Shown one piece after another: positions 44,484-55,236 of a stretch of DNA of 64,000 bases. Origin of the DNA: Pseudomonas fluorescens (GTDB taxonomy: Bacteria; Pseudomonadota; Gammaproteobacteria; Pseudomonadales; Pseudomonadaceae); NCBI RefSeq assembly GCF_019212185.1, contig NZ_CP078138.1, positions 5,190,501 through 5,254,500 on the forward strand, given 5' to 3'. The notes under the pieces were generated by a model. It saw only the letters and a program-made list of their open reading frames with translations, searched no databases and had not been told where the DNA came from. Every line of letters begins with the position of its first letter. The first letter of the stretch is position 1. A program made the translations under genes and the position numbers.

Positions 44484-45635
44484 ATGCTGCGTCGCCGCAT
44501 GCTGATCATGTTGGGGGTTGTGCTGCTGATCGTGCTGATCCTGGGGGGCTATAAAGCCTTTTCCATCTATCAGATGATCCAGACCTTCTCGGTCCCGAAA
44601 CCGCCGGAGAGTGTGGCGGTGGTCACGGCCAGCGAACGCCCGTGGCAAGTGCGCCTGCCCTCAGTGGGCACCCTCAAGGCGCTGCAAGGGGTCGACCTGA
44701 GCCTGGAAGCCACCGGCACCGTGACCGACGTGCAATTCAAATCCGGGCAGCAGGTCAGGCAAGGCCAGTCGCTGGTGCAACTCGACAACGCCGTGGAAAG
44801 CGCTCTATTGGAAACCGCCAAGGCCGACCTCGGCCTGGCGCAGCTGGACTTCGGTCGCGGCAGCCAACTGGTGGGCAGCAGCGCCATCTCCAAGGGCGAG
44901 TACGACCGGCTCAATGCGCAACTGGCGCGCAACAAGGCCATCGTCAATCAACTCAAGGCTTCGCTGGCGAAAAAACACATCACCGCCCCCTTCAGCGGCA
45001 CCATCGGTATTCGCCAGGTCGATGTCGGCGACTACCTGGCCAGCGGCACGGTGATCGCCACTTTGCAAGATCTCAGCAGCCTGTACGTCGACTTCTTCAT
45101 CCCGGAACAGTCGGTGCCGAAGATTGCCCTGGGCCAGCCGGTCAACATCAGCATTGCCGCCTACCCCGAGCAGAATTTCCCGGGCACCATCAGCGCCATC
45201 AACCCGAAAGTCGAGGAAACCACGCGCAACGTGCTGGTGCGCGCGACCCTGAGCAACCCCGACGGCAAACTACTGCCCGGTATGTTCGCCAGCCTGCAAG
45301 TGCTGCTGCCCGATCCGCAGAACAAGATCGTGATTCCGGAAAGTGCCGTGACCTACACCCTGTACGGCAACTCGCTGTACGTGGTCGCACAGAAAAAAGA
45401 CGCCGAGGGCAAGCCCGAGAAAGACGACAAGGGTCAGCCAATCCTGATCGCCGAGCGCCGCTTCATCGAAACCGGCGAACGCCGCGAGGGCCTGGTGCTG
45501 ATCAACAAGGGTGTGCAGAGCGGCGAGCAGGTTATCAGCGCCGGCCAGATCAAAATCGACAACGGCATGCACATCGTCGTCAGCCCGGACAAAAATCTGC
45601 CGGCCGATCAGAACAGTCAGCCAAGCGCGGACTGA
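44484..45635 (+). CDS. mexV: RND efflux membrane fusion protein MexV
   Basis: 383 residues. One N-terminal membrane helix (LIMLGVVLLIVLILGGY), then the HlyD-type fusion protein order: lipoyl half (LPSVGTLKALQGVDLSLEATGTV), alpha-hairpin (ALLETAKADLGLAQLDFGRG), second lipoyl half (ITAPFSGTIGIRQVDVGDYLASG), beta-barrel. Periplasmic adaptor for the pump encoded 13 bases downstream. AAGGAAG precedes the ATG. Located directly after the imelysin operon, as PA4374 in P. aeruginosa. Confidence 0.9.
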   Translation: MLRRRMLIMLGVVLLIVLILGGYKAFSIYQMIQTFSVPKPPESVAVVTASERPWQVRLPSVGTLKALQGVDLSLEATGTVTDVQFKSGQQVRQGQSLVQLDNAVESALLETAKADLGLAQLDFGRGSQLVGSSAISKGEYDRLNAQLARNKAIVNQLKASLAKKHITAPFSGTIGIRQVDVGDYLASGTVIATLQDLSSLYVDFFIPEQSVPKIALGQPVNISIAAYPEQNFPGTISAINPKVEETTRNVLVRATLSNPDGKLLPGMFASLQVLLPDPQNKIVIPESAVTYTLYGNSLYVVAQKKDAEGKPEKDDKGQPILIAERRFIETGERREGLVLINKGVQSGEQVISAGQIKIDNGMHIVVSPDKNLPADQNSQPSAD

Positions 45636-45648
45636 TCAAGGAATTACC

Positions 45649-48600
45649 ATGGCATTTACCGACCCGTTCATTCGTCGCCCGGTGCTCGCCACCGTGGTCA
45701 GCCTGCTGATCGTATTGCTGGGATTCCAGGCCTGGAGCAAGCTGCCGCTGCGCCAGTACCCGCAGATGGAAAACGCCCTGATCACCGTGACCACGGCGTA
45801 TCCCGGGGCCAACGCCGAAACCATTCAGGGCTACATCACCCAACCCCTGCAGCAAAGCCTGGCCAGTGCCGAAGGCATCGACTACATGACTTCGGTCAGT
45901 CGACAGAACTTCTCGGTGATTTCGATCTATGCGCGGATCGGCGCCAACAGCGACCGGCTGTTCACCGAATTGCTGGCCAAGGCCAACGAGGTCAAGAACA
46001 AGCTGCCTCAGGATGCCGAAGACCCGGTGCTGAGTAAGGAGGCGGCGGACGCCTCGGCGCTGATGTACATCAGCTTCTTCAGCAAGGACTTGAGCAACCC
46101 GCAGATCACCGACTATCTGTCGCGGGTCATCCAGCCCAAGCTGGCGACCTTGCCGGGCATGGCCGAAGCCGAAATCCTCGGCAACCAGGTGTTCGCCATG
46201 CGCCTGTGGCTAGACCCGGTGAAACTGGCAGGCTTTGGCCTGAGCGCCAGCGACGTGAGCAACGCGGTGCGCCGCTACAACTTTCTCTCGGCCGCCGGTG
46301 AGGTCAAGGGCGAGTATGTGGTCACCAGCGTCAACGCCAATACCGAGCTGAAAACCGCCGAAGCCTTCGCCGCCATCCCGCTGAAAGTCGACGGCGACAG
46401 CCGGGTGCTGCTCAGCGACGTGGCGCGAGTGGAAATGGGCGCGGAAAACTACGACACCATCAGCTCCTTCGGCGGCACCCCGTCGGTGTACATCGGGATC
46501 AAGGCCACGCCGGCGGCCAACCCGTTGGACGTGATCAAGGAAGTGCGCAAGCTGATGCCGGAACTGGAGTCCCAGCTGCCGCCCAACCTCAAGGCAGAAA
46601 TTGCCTACGACGCGACCCTGTTCATCCAGGCCTCCATCAACGAGGTAGTGAAAACCCTGTTCGAAGCCGTGCTGATCGTGATCGTCGTGGTGTTCCTGTT
46701 TCTCGGCGCGCTGCGTTCGGTGGTGATCCCGGTGGTGACCATTCCACTGTCGATGATCGGCGTGATGTTCTTCATGCAACTGATGGGCTACTCGATCAAC
46801 CTCCTGACCCTGCTGGCCATGGTGCTGGCGATCGGCCTAGTGGTGGACGATGCCATCGTGGTGGTGGAGAACATCCACCGGCATATCGAGGAAGGCAAGA
46901 CGCCGTTTGACGCGGCGCTGGAGGGCGCGCGGGAAATCGCCCTGCCGGTGGTCTCGATGACCATCACCCTGGCGGCGGTGTATGCCCCTATCGGCTTCCT
47001 CACCGGCCTGACCGGGGCCTTGTTCAAGGAGTTCGCCCTGACCCTGGCCGGCGCCGTAGTGATTTCCGGGATCGTCGCCCTGACCTTGTCGCCGATGATG
47101 TGTGCCTACCTGCTGCGTCATGATCAGAACCCGTCGGGCCTGGCCCATCGTCTGGACCTGATCTTCGAAGGACTCAAGCGCCGCTACCAGCGCATGCTCC
47201 ACGGCACCTTGAATACCCGGCCGGTGGTGCTGGTGTTCGCAGTGATCGTGCTGTGCCTGATTCCAGTGCTGCTCAAGTTCACCAAGTCGGAGCTGGCGCC
47301 AGATGAGGACCAGGGCATTATTTTCATGATCGCCAACGCCCCACAGCCGACCAACCTCGATTACCTGAACACCTACACCGACGAATTCATCGCGATCTTC
47401 AAGGAGTTCCCCGAGTATTACTCCTCCTTCCAGATCAACGGTTTCAACGGCGTGCAATCGGGTATCGGCGGCTTCCTGCTCAAGCCTTGGAACGAGCGCA
47501 GCCGTACCCAGATGGCAATCCTGCCGGAGGTGCAAAGCAAGCTGTCGCAAATCGCCGGCCTGCAAATCTTCGGCTTCAACCTGCCCTCGCTGCCGGGCAC
47601 GGGCGAAGGCCTGCCGTTCCAGTTCGTGGTCAATACCGCCAACGACTACGAGGCGTTGCTGGCGGTGGTTGACCGGATCAAGAAACGTGCAATGGAGTCG
47701 GGAAAATTTGCTTTTGTCGACATCGACCTGGCCTTCGACAAACCGGAAGTAGTGGTCGATATCGACCGGGCCAAGGCGGCGCAGATGGGCGTCTCGATGC
47801 TCGACCTCGGCACCACGCTGGCGACCTTGCTGGCTGAAGCCGAGATCAACCGATTCACTATCGAAGGCCGCAGCTACAAGGTCATCGCCCAAGTCGAGCG
47901 CACCTACCGGGACAATCCGGATTGGCTGAACAACTACTACGTGAAAAACGCCAAGGACGAGTTACTGCCGCTGTCGACCCTGATCACCGTCACCGACCGC
48001 GCACGACCGCGCCAACTCAACCAGTTCCAGCAGCTCAATTCGGCGATCCTCTCGGGTTTCCCGGTGGTGAGCATGGGGGAGGCGATTGAAACCGTGCGCC
48101 AGATAGCCCAGGAAGAAGCCCCGCCCGGCTTCGCCTTCGACTACGCCGGTGCCTCACGCCAGTTCGTTCAGGAAGGCGCTGCGCTGTGGGTGACCTTCGC
48201 CCTGGCTTTGGCGATCATTTTCCTGGTACTGGCGGCGCAGTTCGAGAGTTTCCGCGATCCGCTGGTGATCCTGGTGACGGTCCCGCTGTCGATTTGCGGC
48301 GCCTTGATCCCGCTGTTCCTCGGCTGGTCGAGCATGAACATCTACACCCAGGTGGGCCTGGTGACGCTGATCGGCCTGATCAGCAAACACGGGATTCTGA
48401 TCGTCGAGTTCGCCAACCAGTTGCGCAAGGACAAGGGCCTGACGCCCCGCGAGGCGGTGGAAGAAGCGGCGGCGATCCGCCTGCGCCCGGTACTGATGAC
48501 TACCGCCGCCATGGTGTTCGGCATGGTGCCGCTGATCCTCGCCACGGGCGCTGGTGCAGTCAGTCGCTTCGACATCGGCATGGTGATCGCGACAGGGATG

Positions 48601-48675
48601 TCCATCGGCACCCTGTTCACCCTGTTCGTGCTGCCCTGCGTCTACACCTTCCTGGCTAAACCCGACAAAGCCTGA
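45649..48675 (+). CDS. mexW: RND multidrug efflux pump MexW
   Basis: 1008 residues, the size of HAE1-type RND pumps. N-terminal helix in FIRRPVLATVVSLLIVLLGF, twelve membrane segments expected, the proton-relay Asp pair in AIGLVVDDAIVVVENIHRH, and the repeated C-terminal half ending YTFLAKPDKA. ATG 45649 is preceded by AAGGA; the open frame to 45511 overlaps mexV. In P. aeruginosa MexVW works with OprM and exports fluoroquinolones, tetracycline and other drugs. No outer-membrane channel gene is present here. A strong terminator follows. Confidence 0.93.
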   Translation: MAFTDPFIRRPVLATVVSLLIVLLGFQAWSKLPLRQYPQMENALITVTTAYPGANAETIQGYITQPLQQSLASAEGIDYMTSVSRQNFSVISIYARIGANSDRLFTELLAKANEVKNKLPQDAEDPVLSKEAADASALMYISFFSKDLSNPQITDYLSRVIQPKLATLPGMAEAEILGNQVFAMRLWLDPVKLAGFGLSASDVSNAVRRYNFLSAAGEVKGEYVVTSVNANTELKTAEAFAAIPLKVDGDSRVLLSDVARVEMGAENYDTISSFGGTPSVYIGIKATPAANPLDVIKEVRKLMPELESQLPPNLKAEIAYDATLFIQASINEVVKTLFEAVLIVIVVVFLFLGALRSVVIPVVTIPLSMIGVMFFMQLMGYSINLLTLLAMVLAIGLVVDDAIVVVENIHRHIEEGKTPFDAALEGAREIALPVVSMTITLAAVYAPIGFLTGLTGALFKEFALTLAGAVVISGIVALTLSPMMCAYLLRHDQNPSGLAHRLDLIFEGLKRRYQRMLHGTLNTRPVVLVFAVIVLCLIPVLLKFTKSELAPDEDQGIIFMIANAPQPTNLDYLNTYTDEFIAIFKEFPEYYSSFQINGFNGVQSGIGGFLLKPWNERSRTQMAILPEVQSKLSQIAGLQIFGFNLPSLPGTGEGLPFQFVVNTANDYEALLAVVDRIKKRAMESGKFAFVDIDLAFDKPEVVVDIDRAKAAQMGVSMLDLGTTLATLLAEAEINRFTIEGRSYKVIAQVERTYRDNPDWLNNYYVKNAKDELLPLSTLITVTDRARPRQLNQFQQLNSAILSGFPVVSMGEAIETVRQIAQEEAPPGFAFDYAGASRQFVQEGAALWVTFALALAIIFLVLAAQFESFRDPLVILVTVPLSICGALIPLFLGWSSMNIYTQVGLVTLIGLISKHGILIVEFANQLRKDKGLTPREAVEEAAAIRLRPVLMTTAAMVFGMVPLILATGAGAVSRFDIGMVIATGMSIGTLFTLFVLPCVYTFLAKPDKA

Positions 48676-48703
48676 AGGCACCCTCTGGAAAAGCTGCACC
48701 AAC

Positions 48704-48733
48704 GAAAAGGCCTCGCAACTGCGAGGCCTTTTC
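48704..48733. terminator. Terminator between mexW and the convergent ColR-regulon genes
   Basis: GAAAAGGCCTCGC-AACT-GCGAGGCCTTTTC is a 13-bp perfect inverted repeat with A and T tracts inside both arms; can act in both directions. Confidence 0.92.
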
Positions 48734-48751
48734 AGGTGGGCTTCATTGCTT

Positions 48752-48979
48752 TCAACTTTGCGGCCTCATTCCCTGGGCCATGCCAAAAATGAACAGCAGC
48801 AAGTCATTGTCAGGCCGAACATTTTCCGAGGCCTTCACTACCCGGGGCAAGGGACAATGCGCCTCACCATGCACAGCGCTGAGAACTTGCGTGCGGGGCT
48901 CCTCCCAGGCAGCCACCGCCAATGAAGCAACTGCCAAGGCTCCCACTAAAAACAAACCTCGAGCAATTTCTAGTTTCAT
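48752..48979 (-). CDS. Small exported protein, 75 aa, last gene of the methyltransferase/inaA operon
   Basis: Signal peptide MKLEIARGLFLVGALAVASLAVAA, then a ~50-residue mature part with one Cys (AHCPLPR). Start codon lies two bases after the inaA-like stop with AAAGG in its end, so it is translated from the same mRNA. A corresponding small gene is found in this position in other pseudomonads as I recall (P. putida PP0905, P. aeruginosa PA4377). Function unknown; probably envelope-related. Confidence 0.7.
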   Translation of the reverse strand: MKLEIARGLFLVGALAVASLAVAAWEEPRTQVLSAVHGEAHCPLPRVVKASENVRPDNDLLLFIFGMAQGMRPQS

Positions 48980-48981
48980 CG

Positions 48982-49695
48982 CTATAAACCTTTGATAGCG
49001 CTGCCAAACGCCGTCTTATAAAAATAGACGAGTCGGTCCCAATCTGCCGCTTTGAACGACGAATGGCGACGCAGTTGTTTCATGTCATGTGCTGCCGCCT
49101 GAGTGCTCAAAAGGCGTTGCCGGCACTTCTCCAAGTCAAGCAGTGCCACCTCTGCCTTGGCATTTTCGCCTTCGCCAGTCACCCGGACAAAAACATGCTT
49201 GATGTACAGGCAGCTGTGTTGCCAGCGGCCTTTGTGCATCCGCGCAAGATTGTCCGCCAGGTCCTTGAGGAGGCGATCATGCACAGCCTCGCCGTGACGC
49301 TCGCGACCACCACTGGCGTACCAGTCCTCGATTTCGACGAAGCCATCAAGGGACTTGGTAACCAACAGCGCGCGCCATTGATGAACAGGATCGCGCTGGG
49401 CGCCACAGAAGACGATTTCCGGCACGCGCACATTGAGCTTGTGCAGCCCGGTCAATGCGTCCAGTTCACGCAGCACGGTGGGACGCCCGAACGGGTGCAA
49501 CCAGCTACGGTAGATATGGCCGGTTTGCCGCTTGGCATAGAGCAGTTGGCCACCAGGTGCGTGAATACGCTGTACGCCACTTTCTCCACCGCGACGAACA
49601 TTCGGCTCTTCCACCCATTCGCCACGCTGGCTCCAGAAGTAATCAAAACGATCTTCAGGCGCGATCTGCGCGAGCGATACCTGTTCAACTGCCAT
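48982..49695 (-). CDS. inaA: InaA-like lipopolysaccharide kinase family protein
   Basis: 237 residues. Belongs to the WaaP/KdkA-like kinase fold: HAPGGQLLYAKRQTGHIYRSWLHPF with the ATP-binding Lys, NLARMHKGRWQHSCLYIKHVFVR holding the His of the catalytic loop (normally HGDLH-like, here HSCLYIKH), and VALLDLEKCR with the DLEK metal-binding Asp. Likely phosphorylates lipopolysaccharide core or a related sugar. Start at ATG 49695, four bases after the methyltransferase stop; longer frames intrude into that gene. P. aeruginosa PA4378 (inaA) is the syntenic gene. Confidence 0.82.
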   Translation of the reverse strand: MAVEQVSLAQIAPEDRFDYFWSQRGEWVEEPNVRRGGESGVQRIHAPGGQLLYAKRQTGHIYRSWLHPFGRPTVLRELDALTGLHKLNVRVPEIVFCGAQRDPVHQWRALLVTKSLDGFVEIEDWYASGGRERHGEAVHDRLLKDLADNLARMHKGRWQHSCLYIKHVFVRVTGEGENAKAEVALLDLEKCRQRLLSTQAAAHDMKQLRRHSSFKAADWDRLVYFYKTAFGSAIKGL

Positions 49696-49699
49696 GCCC

Positions 49700-50371
49700 T
49701 TACCTCTTTCGCAAAATATAAACGCGCCACATGGCGTAGAGCGGAATGAAGTCCAAATGTTCCTGTACCCGGAAGCCAGCCTGCTCAAATTCGGCTTCAA
49801 CCGTAGCAGCCGGTAACACAAAGCGATTCTGGTAACCTTCCTGCGCCCGGGATTTTTCGGCGCGCTTGCGTTTCCAGGCCTTGAAATTGCCATCGACCCA
49901 CAGTGAAAGAATCACGCTGTCACGGGTGACACGCTGGAATTCCCGAAGGATGGCCAGCCGATGCTCGGCCTCGCCGATGTGGTGAAGCAGGCGCATGCAG
50001 AAAATGCTGTCCACGGAGTTGTCGGGAAGCGCGATGTCGAATGCAGATGTCTGCAAAGGTCGTACCCGTTCGACCACATGGGCGGGTTGCGACTGAGTGG
50101 CGATCTTGACCATTGAGGCCGAGTTATCCGCACCGATAATCACCCGATTGGATTTTTCCGCCAGCATTGGCCAGAAACGGCCGGCGCCACAGGGCAAATC
50201 CAGTACCAGGCCTGGTTCTCCCACCCGCTTCAGCGCGGTCCGTCCCAGCTGCAAATCACGCTTGTGCGACAACTGGCGGCCCAGACCGTCCTTGTGCTTG
50301 CGTAGGTAACGCTGGGCGTGCGCGTCGTCATATTTCTCGGAAAATTCGAGTTTGATCGGGTCGTCCATCAT
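49700..50371 (-). CDS. SAM-dependent class I methyltransferase of the ColR regulon
   Basis: 223 residues. Motif I VLDLPCGAGRFWPMLAEKS binds S-adenosylmethionine; DNSASMVKIA, then the SIFCMRLLHHIGEAEHR and ILREFQRVTRDSVILSLWVDG motifs of the methyltransferase_11 type. Substrate not known; context (LPS kinase-like gene, ColRS) suggests an envelope component. The ATG at 50371 has GAGGAG upstream. A ColR-like recognition sequence lies 66 bp upstream. Syntenic with PA4379/PP0903. Confidence 0.85.
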   Translation of the reverse strand: MMDDPIKLEFSEKYDDAHAQRYLRKHKDGLGRQLSHKRDLQLGRTALKRVGEPGLVLDLPCGAGRFWPMLAEKSNRVIIGADNSASMVKIATQSQPAHVVERVRPLQTSAFDIALPDNSVDSIFCMRLLHHIGEAEHRLAILREFQRVTRDSVILSLWVDGNFKAWKRKRAEKSRAQEGYQNRFVLPAATVEAEFEQAGFRVQEHLDFIPLYAMWRVYILRKR

Positions 50372-50436
50372 CAATGTCTCCTCAATTGATGACGGTAACC
50401 TTAGGGAGCGCGGCGTGAGTTTCAGGTGAGTCAAAT

Positions 50437-50452
50437 GTGAAAATTTCGTTGG
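50437..50452 (-). promoter_or_regulatory. Probable ColR binding site upstream of the methyltransferase operon
   Basis: On the - strand the 16-mer reads CCAACGAAATTTTCAC. It agrees at 14 of 16 positions with the ColR consensus as I recall it from P. putida, YYNASNNYTTTTTCAC. The orthologous P. putida operon (PP0903-PP0905) is a known ColR target. Confidence 0.6.
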
Positions 50453-50550
50453 AAAAAGCCCTGAAGTATTACAGAGTTTTACACCTTAACGGCACGGTTA
50501 CTTACCCAATACCGTAGGAAACAACCTACAAGTCTCACAAAAACAAGACG

Positions 50551-51831
50551 TTAGGGATGAGACAGGGTCAATTCCACATGAAATCTGCAGCCATTCGGTT
50601 CCATATGACTGAGACTGACCGTCCAGCCCTGGTTTTCACAAATCCGTTGCACCAACGACAGGCCGAGCCCCAGGCCTTCACCCCGTTGTTCGTTGCCCCG
50701 CACAAAGGGTTCGAACATGGCCTCGCGTTTCTCTTCGGGAATGCCCACACCGCTGTCTTCCACCAGGAAGCCGGTCGGCAACAGGGTCAGGCGGATAAAG
50801 CCGCGATCGGTGTAGTGCAAGGCATTGCGCAACAGATTGCCCATGACCGCATGCAGCAAAGTCGCGTTGTACGGGGTATCGAGTGGATTGCCAGGTTCAT
50901 GGACCAACTCCAGTCCCTTGGCCTCGATGGGCTCGCGCCATGACCCGAGCAGATCCTCCGCCACTTGACGCAGCGTCATCTGCGGCGCCATCCCTGCCGC
51001 TTCGCGCTGGGCCCGCGCCAACATGAGGAAAGTCTGCACCAGCTCGCGCATTTCCTCACAGGCCCGGGCGATGCGTTCAACCTGGGCGCGGCCACGGTGG
51101 TCGAGCGCCGGATTTTCCAGCAATAACTCACAGGACGTCGCGAGCACCATCAAGGGCGTGCGCAACTCGTGACTGACATCGCTGGTAAATAGCCGCTCGC
51201 GGTTCAATGCCTGACGCAAGCGACCCAGGGTGGCATCAAAGGCCACCGCCAACTCCCCGACTTCATCGGCGGCATAGTCCGGCGCCAAAGGCGGGGCCAG
51301 CCCCAGCAATTGGTCGCGATGACGGACCTGCCGGGCCAGACGCACCACCGGGGCCATGACCTTGCGTGCCAACACCCAACCGAGGAATACCGCCAATGCC
51401 AGGCTCAGGACGAAGCCGACCAGGACCACGGCAAACAGGATTCGCTCGCGCTCCTCGAAATCACTCTGATCCTGCAACAGGACGTAATGCCGACCATCGA
51501 CGATCTCGACCATCGCGTGGTACGACAATTGTTCGCGGAATACTTCGTGAAACCCCGCATCCAGATGGCGCAAATCCTTGGGCAGGTCAAAATCGCCAGG
51601 GCCGCCGGTGAAGTAGAACAACTGATCGGGTTCCGGCCGATGGCTCCAGTCAGACATGTTGTCCATCAGCAGCAGGCGTTGCAGGTCACCGCCAAGGCCC
51701 GCGGAAATCAGTTTTTCTTCCACCAGGTGAACGGTCGCCACGATGCCCATGGCGAACGCCCCCGCAACCAGCGCACTCATCAGTGCAAAGGCAATGATGA
51801 TCCGCTGGGCAAGGCTCTGCTTAAACTCCAT
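50551..51831 (-). CDS. colS: Sensor histidine kinase ColS
   Basis: 426 residues. Two membrane helices (about 10-35 and 131-155) flank a ~95-residue periplasmic loop. The loop keeps the metal-sensing residues reported for ColS: ExxE at Glu126/Glu129 plus His35, Glu38, Glu96 and His105. HAMP, phosphoacceptor His221 in DVSHELRTP, and HATPase N, G1 and G2 boxes follow. It responds to excess zinc, iron, manganese or cadmium and preserves membrane integrity. ATG 51831 overlaps the colR end by 11 bases. Confidence 0.93.
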   Translation of the reverse strand: MEFKQSLAQRIIIAFALMSALVAGAFAMGIVATVHLVEEKLISAGLGGDLQRLLLMDNMSDWSHRPEPDQLFYFTGGPGDFDLPKDLRHLDAGFHEVFREQLSYHAMVEIVDGRHYVLLQDQSDFEERERILFAVVLVGFVLSLALAVFLGWVLARKVMAPVVRLARQVRHRDQLLGLAPPLAPDYAADEVGELAVAFDATLGRLRQALNRERLFTSDVSHELRTPLMVLATSCELLLENPALDHRGRAQVERIARACEEMRELVQTFLMLARAQREAAGMAPQMTLRQVAEDLLGSWREPIEAKGLELVHEPGNPLDTPYNATLLHAVMGNLLRNALHYTDRGFIRLTLLPTGFLVEDSGVGIPEEKREAMFEPFVRGNEQRGEGLGLGLSLVQRICENQGWTVSLSHMEPNGCRFHVELTLSHP

Positions 51832-52504
51832 CACGCCCCTCGGCCAAGCGATAACCGACGCCGTGCACGGTTTGCAGCAAGGGCTTGGCAAACGGCTTGT
51901 CGATAACCTGGCGCAACTGGTGGACATGACTGCGCAGGCTGTCGCTGTCCGGGCAATCATCGCCCCACAAGGCTTCCTCAAGGATTTCCCGGCGCAACAC
52001 GTGGGGACTTTTCTGCATCAATACCGCCAGCAGCTTCAGACCGACCGGGTTGAGCTTCAGCAGGCGCCCTTCGCGGGTCACCTCCAGGGTATCGAGGTCG
52101 TAGCTCAGGTCGCCGACCTGCAGCGCTCGCCGGCCACCGCCCTGGGTTCGGCGCATCACCGCCTCGATACGCGCGGCCAGTTCGGACAAGGCGAACGGCT
52201 TGATCAGGTAGTCGTCCGCGCCGGACTTGAAGCCCTGCAATCGGTCATCCAGTTGGTCACGGGCGGTGAGCATGATCACCGGAGTGTCGCGCCGAGCGTC
52301 TTCACGCAGGCGTTTGCACAGGGTGTAGCCATCGATGCCGGGCAGCATGATGTCGAGCACGATCAGGTCGTAATGCTCGGTGGCCGCCAGGTGCAAACCT
52401 GACAAACCGTCCTGCGCGCAATCCACGGTATAGCCTTTGAGCCCCAGGTAATCCGCCAGATTGGCGAGGATATCGCGGTTGTCTTCAACCAATAGAATTC
52501 GCAT
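51821..52504 (-). CDS. colR: Response regulator ColR (OmpR family)
   Basis: 227 residues: receiver domain with DD acidic pocket (VEDN start), phosphoacceptor Asp in LIVLDIMLPG and Lys in LIKPF, then a winged-helix DNA-binding domain (LRREILEEALWGDDCPDSDSLRSHVHQLRQVIDKPF). First gene of colRS, start ATG 52504 with GGAG upstream. Divergent from the PAP2 gene. ColR-like sites stand before both flanking operons. Confidence 0.93.
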   Translation of the reverse strand: MRILLVEDNRDILANLADYLGLKGYTVDCAQDGLSGLHLAATEHYDLIVLDIMLPGIDGYTLCKRLREDARRDTPVIMLTARDQLDDRLQGFKSGADDYLIKPFALSELAARIEAVMRRTQGGGRRALQVGDLSYDLDTLEVTREGRLLKLNPVGLKLLAVLMQKSPHVLRREILEEALWGDDCPDSDSLRSHVHQLRQVIDKPFAKPLLQTVHGVGYRLAEGRDGV

Positions 52505-52622
52505 GGGATCTTGCTCCGTACACAGAAACGGCCGTCTTGGCTCGCGCAGCTTAAGGCCAAGTGCGGCGAAGGGCCAGAGTTGTCTGCCCCGCCCACGTGC
52601 AGTCAATTTCACGGCAAAACGG

Positions 52623-52638
52623 CTCACAAATTTTTCAC
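52623..52638 (+). promoter_or_regulatory. Probable ColR binding site upstream of the PAP2 gene
   Basis: CTCACAAATTTTTCAC matches 15 of 16 positions of the recalled ColR consensus YYNASNNYTTTTTCAC. It lies 87 bp before the PAP2 start codon, within the colR-PAP2 divergent region; a weaker AATTTCAC repeat lies just upstream at about 52605. Confidence 0.6.
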
Positions 52639-52724
52639 CCGCTGTTCACACCGAGCCTACGCGACAGGGTTCAGACTGGCGCGCTGGTTCCCGCTGCACC
52701 TTTATCCATGCTCAGGATCGCCCG

Positions 52725-53468
52725 ATGCCCACAACCCTTTCGCGTCCCGCCTCTCGCCCGTTGAATCTGTGGATTTGCCTGGGCATTCCCGCCGTGACCG
52801 CAATCACCCTGCTGTTGCTTGAACTCACCTCACTGGACATGAGCCTGGCGCAGTTGTTCTACGATCCGCAGGCTGGCGGCTTCATCGGCCGGCACAGCTA
52901 CTTCCTGGAAAACATCCTGCATGACCGGGCCAAGCAGGTAGTGATTGTGTTCTCGGTGCTGGCGGTGCTGGGTTTTATCGCTTCGTTCTTCGTAGCGCGG
53001 CTAACGCCATTCAAACGCGAACTGGGCTGCCTGGTGCTATCCCTCGGCTTGGCCACGGCCTTTGTCACCCCGGTCAAGGCGGTCACGGCAGTGCAGTGTC
53101 CCTGGAGCCTGAAAGAATTCGGCGGCAAGGAAACCTACAGCGAACTGCTCAGCCCGCGGCCAGCGACCGACAAACCGGGCCGCTGCTGGCCTGGCGGTCA
53201 TGCCGCCACCGGTTTCGCCTTGTTCGGCCTGTTCTTCGTCCTGCGTGACCGTCGGCCGAAACTGGCACGCATGGCCTTCGTCTTCGCGTTCGGCCTGGGC
53301 ACGGTGTTTTCCATCAGCCGCATGATGCAAGGTGCGCACTTCTTTTCGCACAATGTGTGGACCGCCGTGTTCTGCTGGCTGATCTGCCTGGGCTCTTATT
53401 ACTACGTCCTGTATCGACCGGCTGTCGCGACCGAGCTTGCTGCCAAGGCCAAGCCCGTCGCCTCATAA
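52725..53468 (+). CDS. PAP2-family lipid phosphatase (membrane)
   Basis: 247 residues with about five membrane helices. The PAP2 active-site motifs are visible: the Lys of motif 1 in KAVTAVQCP, motif 2 as PGGHAATGFAL (PSGH variant), and motif 3 as SRMMQGAHFFSHNV with the nucleophile His. Likely dephosphorylates lipid A, undecaprenyl-PP or phosphatidyl lipids at the periplasmic face. ATG 52725 with AGGA upstream. Divergent from colR and preceded by a ColR-like site, so it probably belongs to the envelope-stress regulon. Confidence 0.85.
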   Translation: MPTTLSRPASRPLNLWICLGIPAVTAITLLLLELTSLDMSLAQLFYDPQAGGFIGRHSYFLENILHDRAKQVVIVFSVLAVLGFIASFFVARLTPFKRELGCLVLSLGLATAFVTPVKAVTAVQCPWSLKEFGGKETYSELLSPRPATDKPGRCWPGGHAATGFALFGLFFVLRDRRPKLARMAFVFAFGLGTVFSISRMMQGAHFFSHNVWTAVFCWLICLGSYYYVLYRPAVATELAAKAKPVAS

Positions 53469-53487
53469 AGCAAACCAGGCGCAATAA

Positions 53488-53520
53488 AAAACCCCGCCTG
53501 CCTTCGCAGCGCGGGGTTTT
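53488..53520. terminator. Bidirectional terminator, PAP2 gene / groEL
   Basis: AAAACCCCGC (53488-53497) pairs with GCGGGGTTTT (53511-53520); an inner CTGC-CTTC-GCAG hairpin fills the loop. A and T tracts on both sides serve the convergent genes. Confidence 0.92.
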
Positions 53521-53541
53521 TTCGTACGGGGTAAGGCTGGC

Positions 53542-55197
<1,656 letters not shown>

Positions 55198-55236
55198 TTA
55201 AATACTTGAGTAGTCGCGGGAAATTGAACTGAGGTA

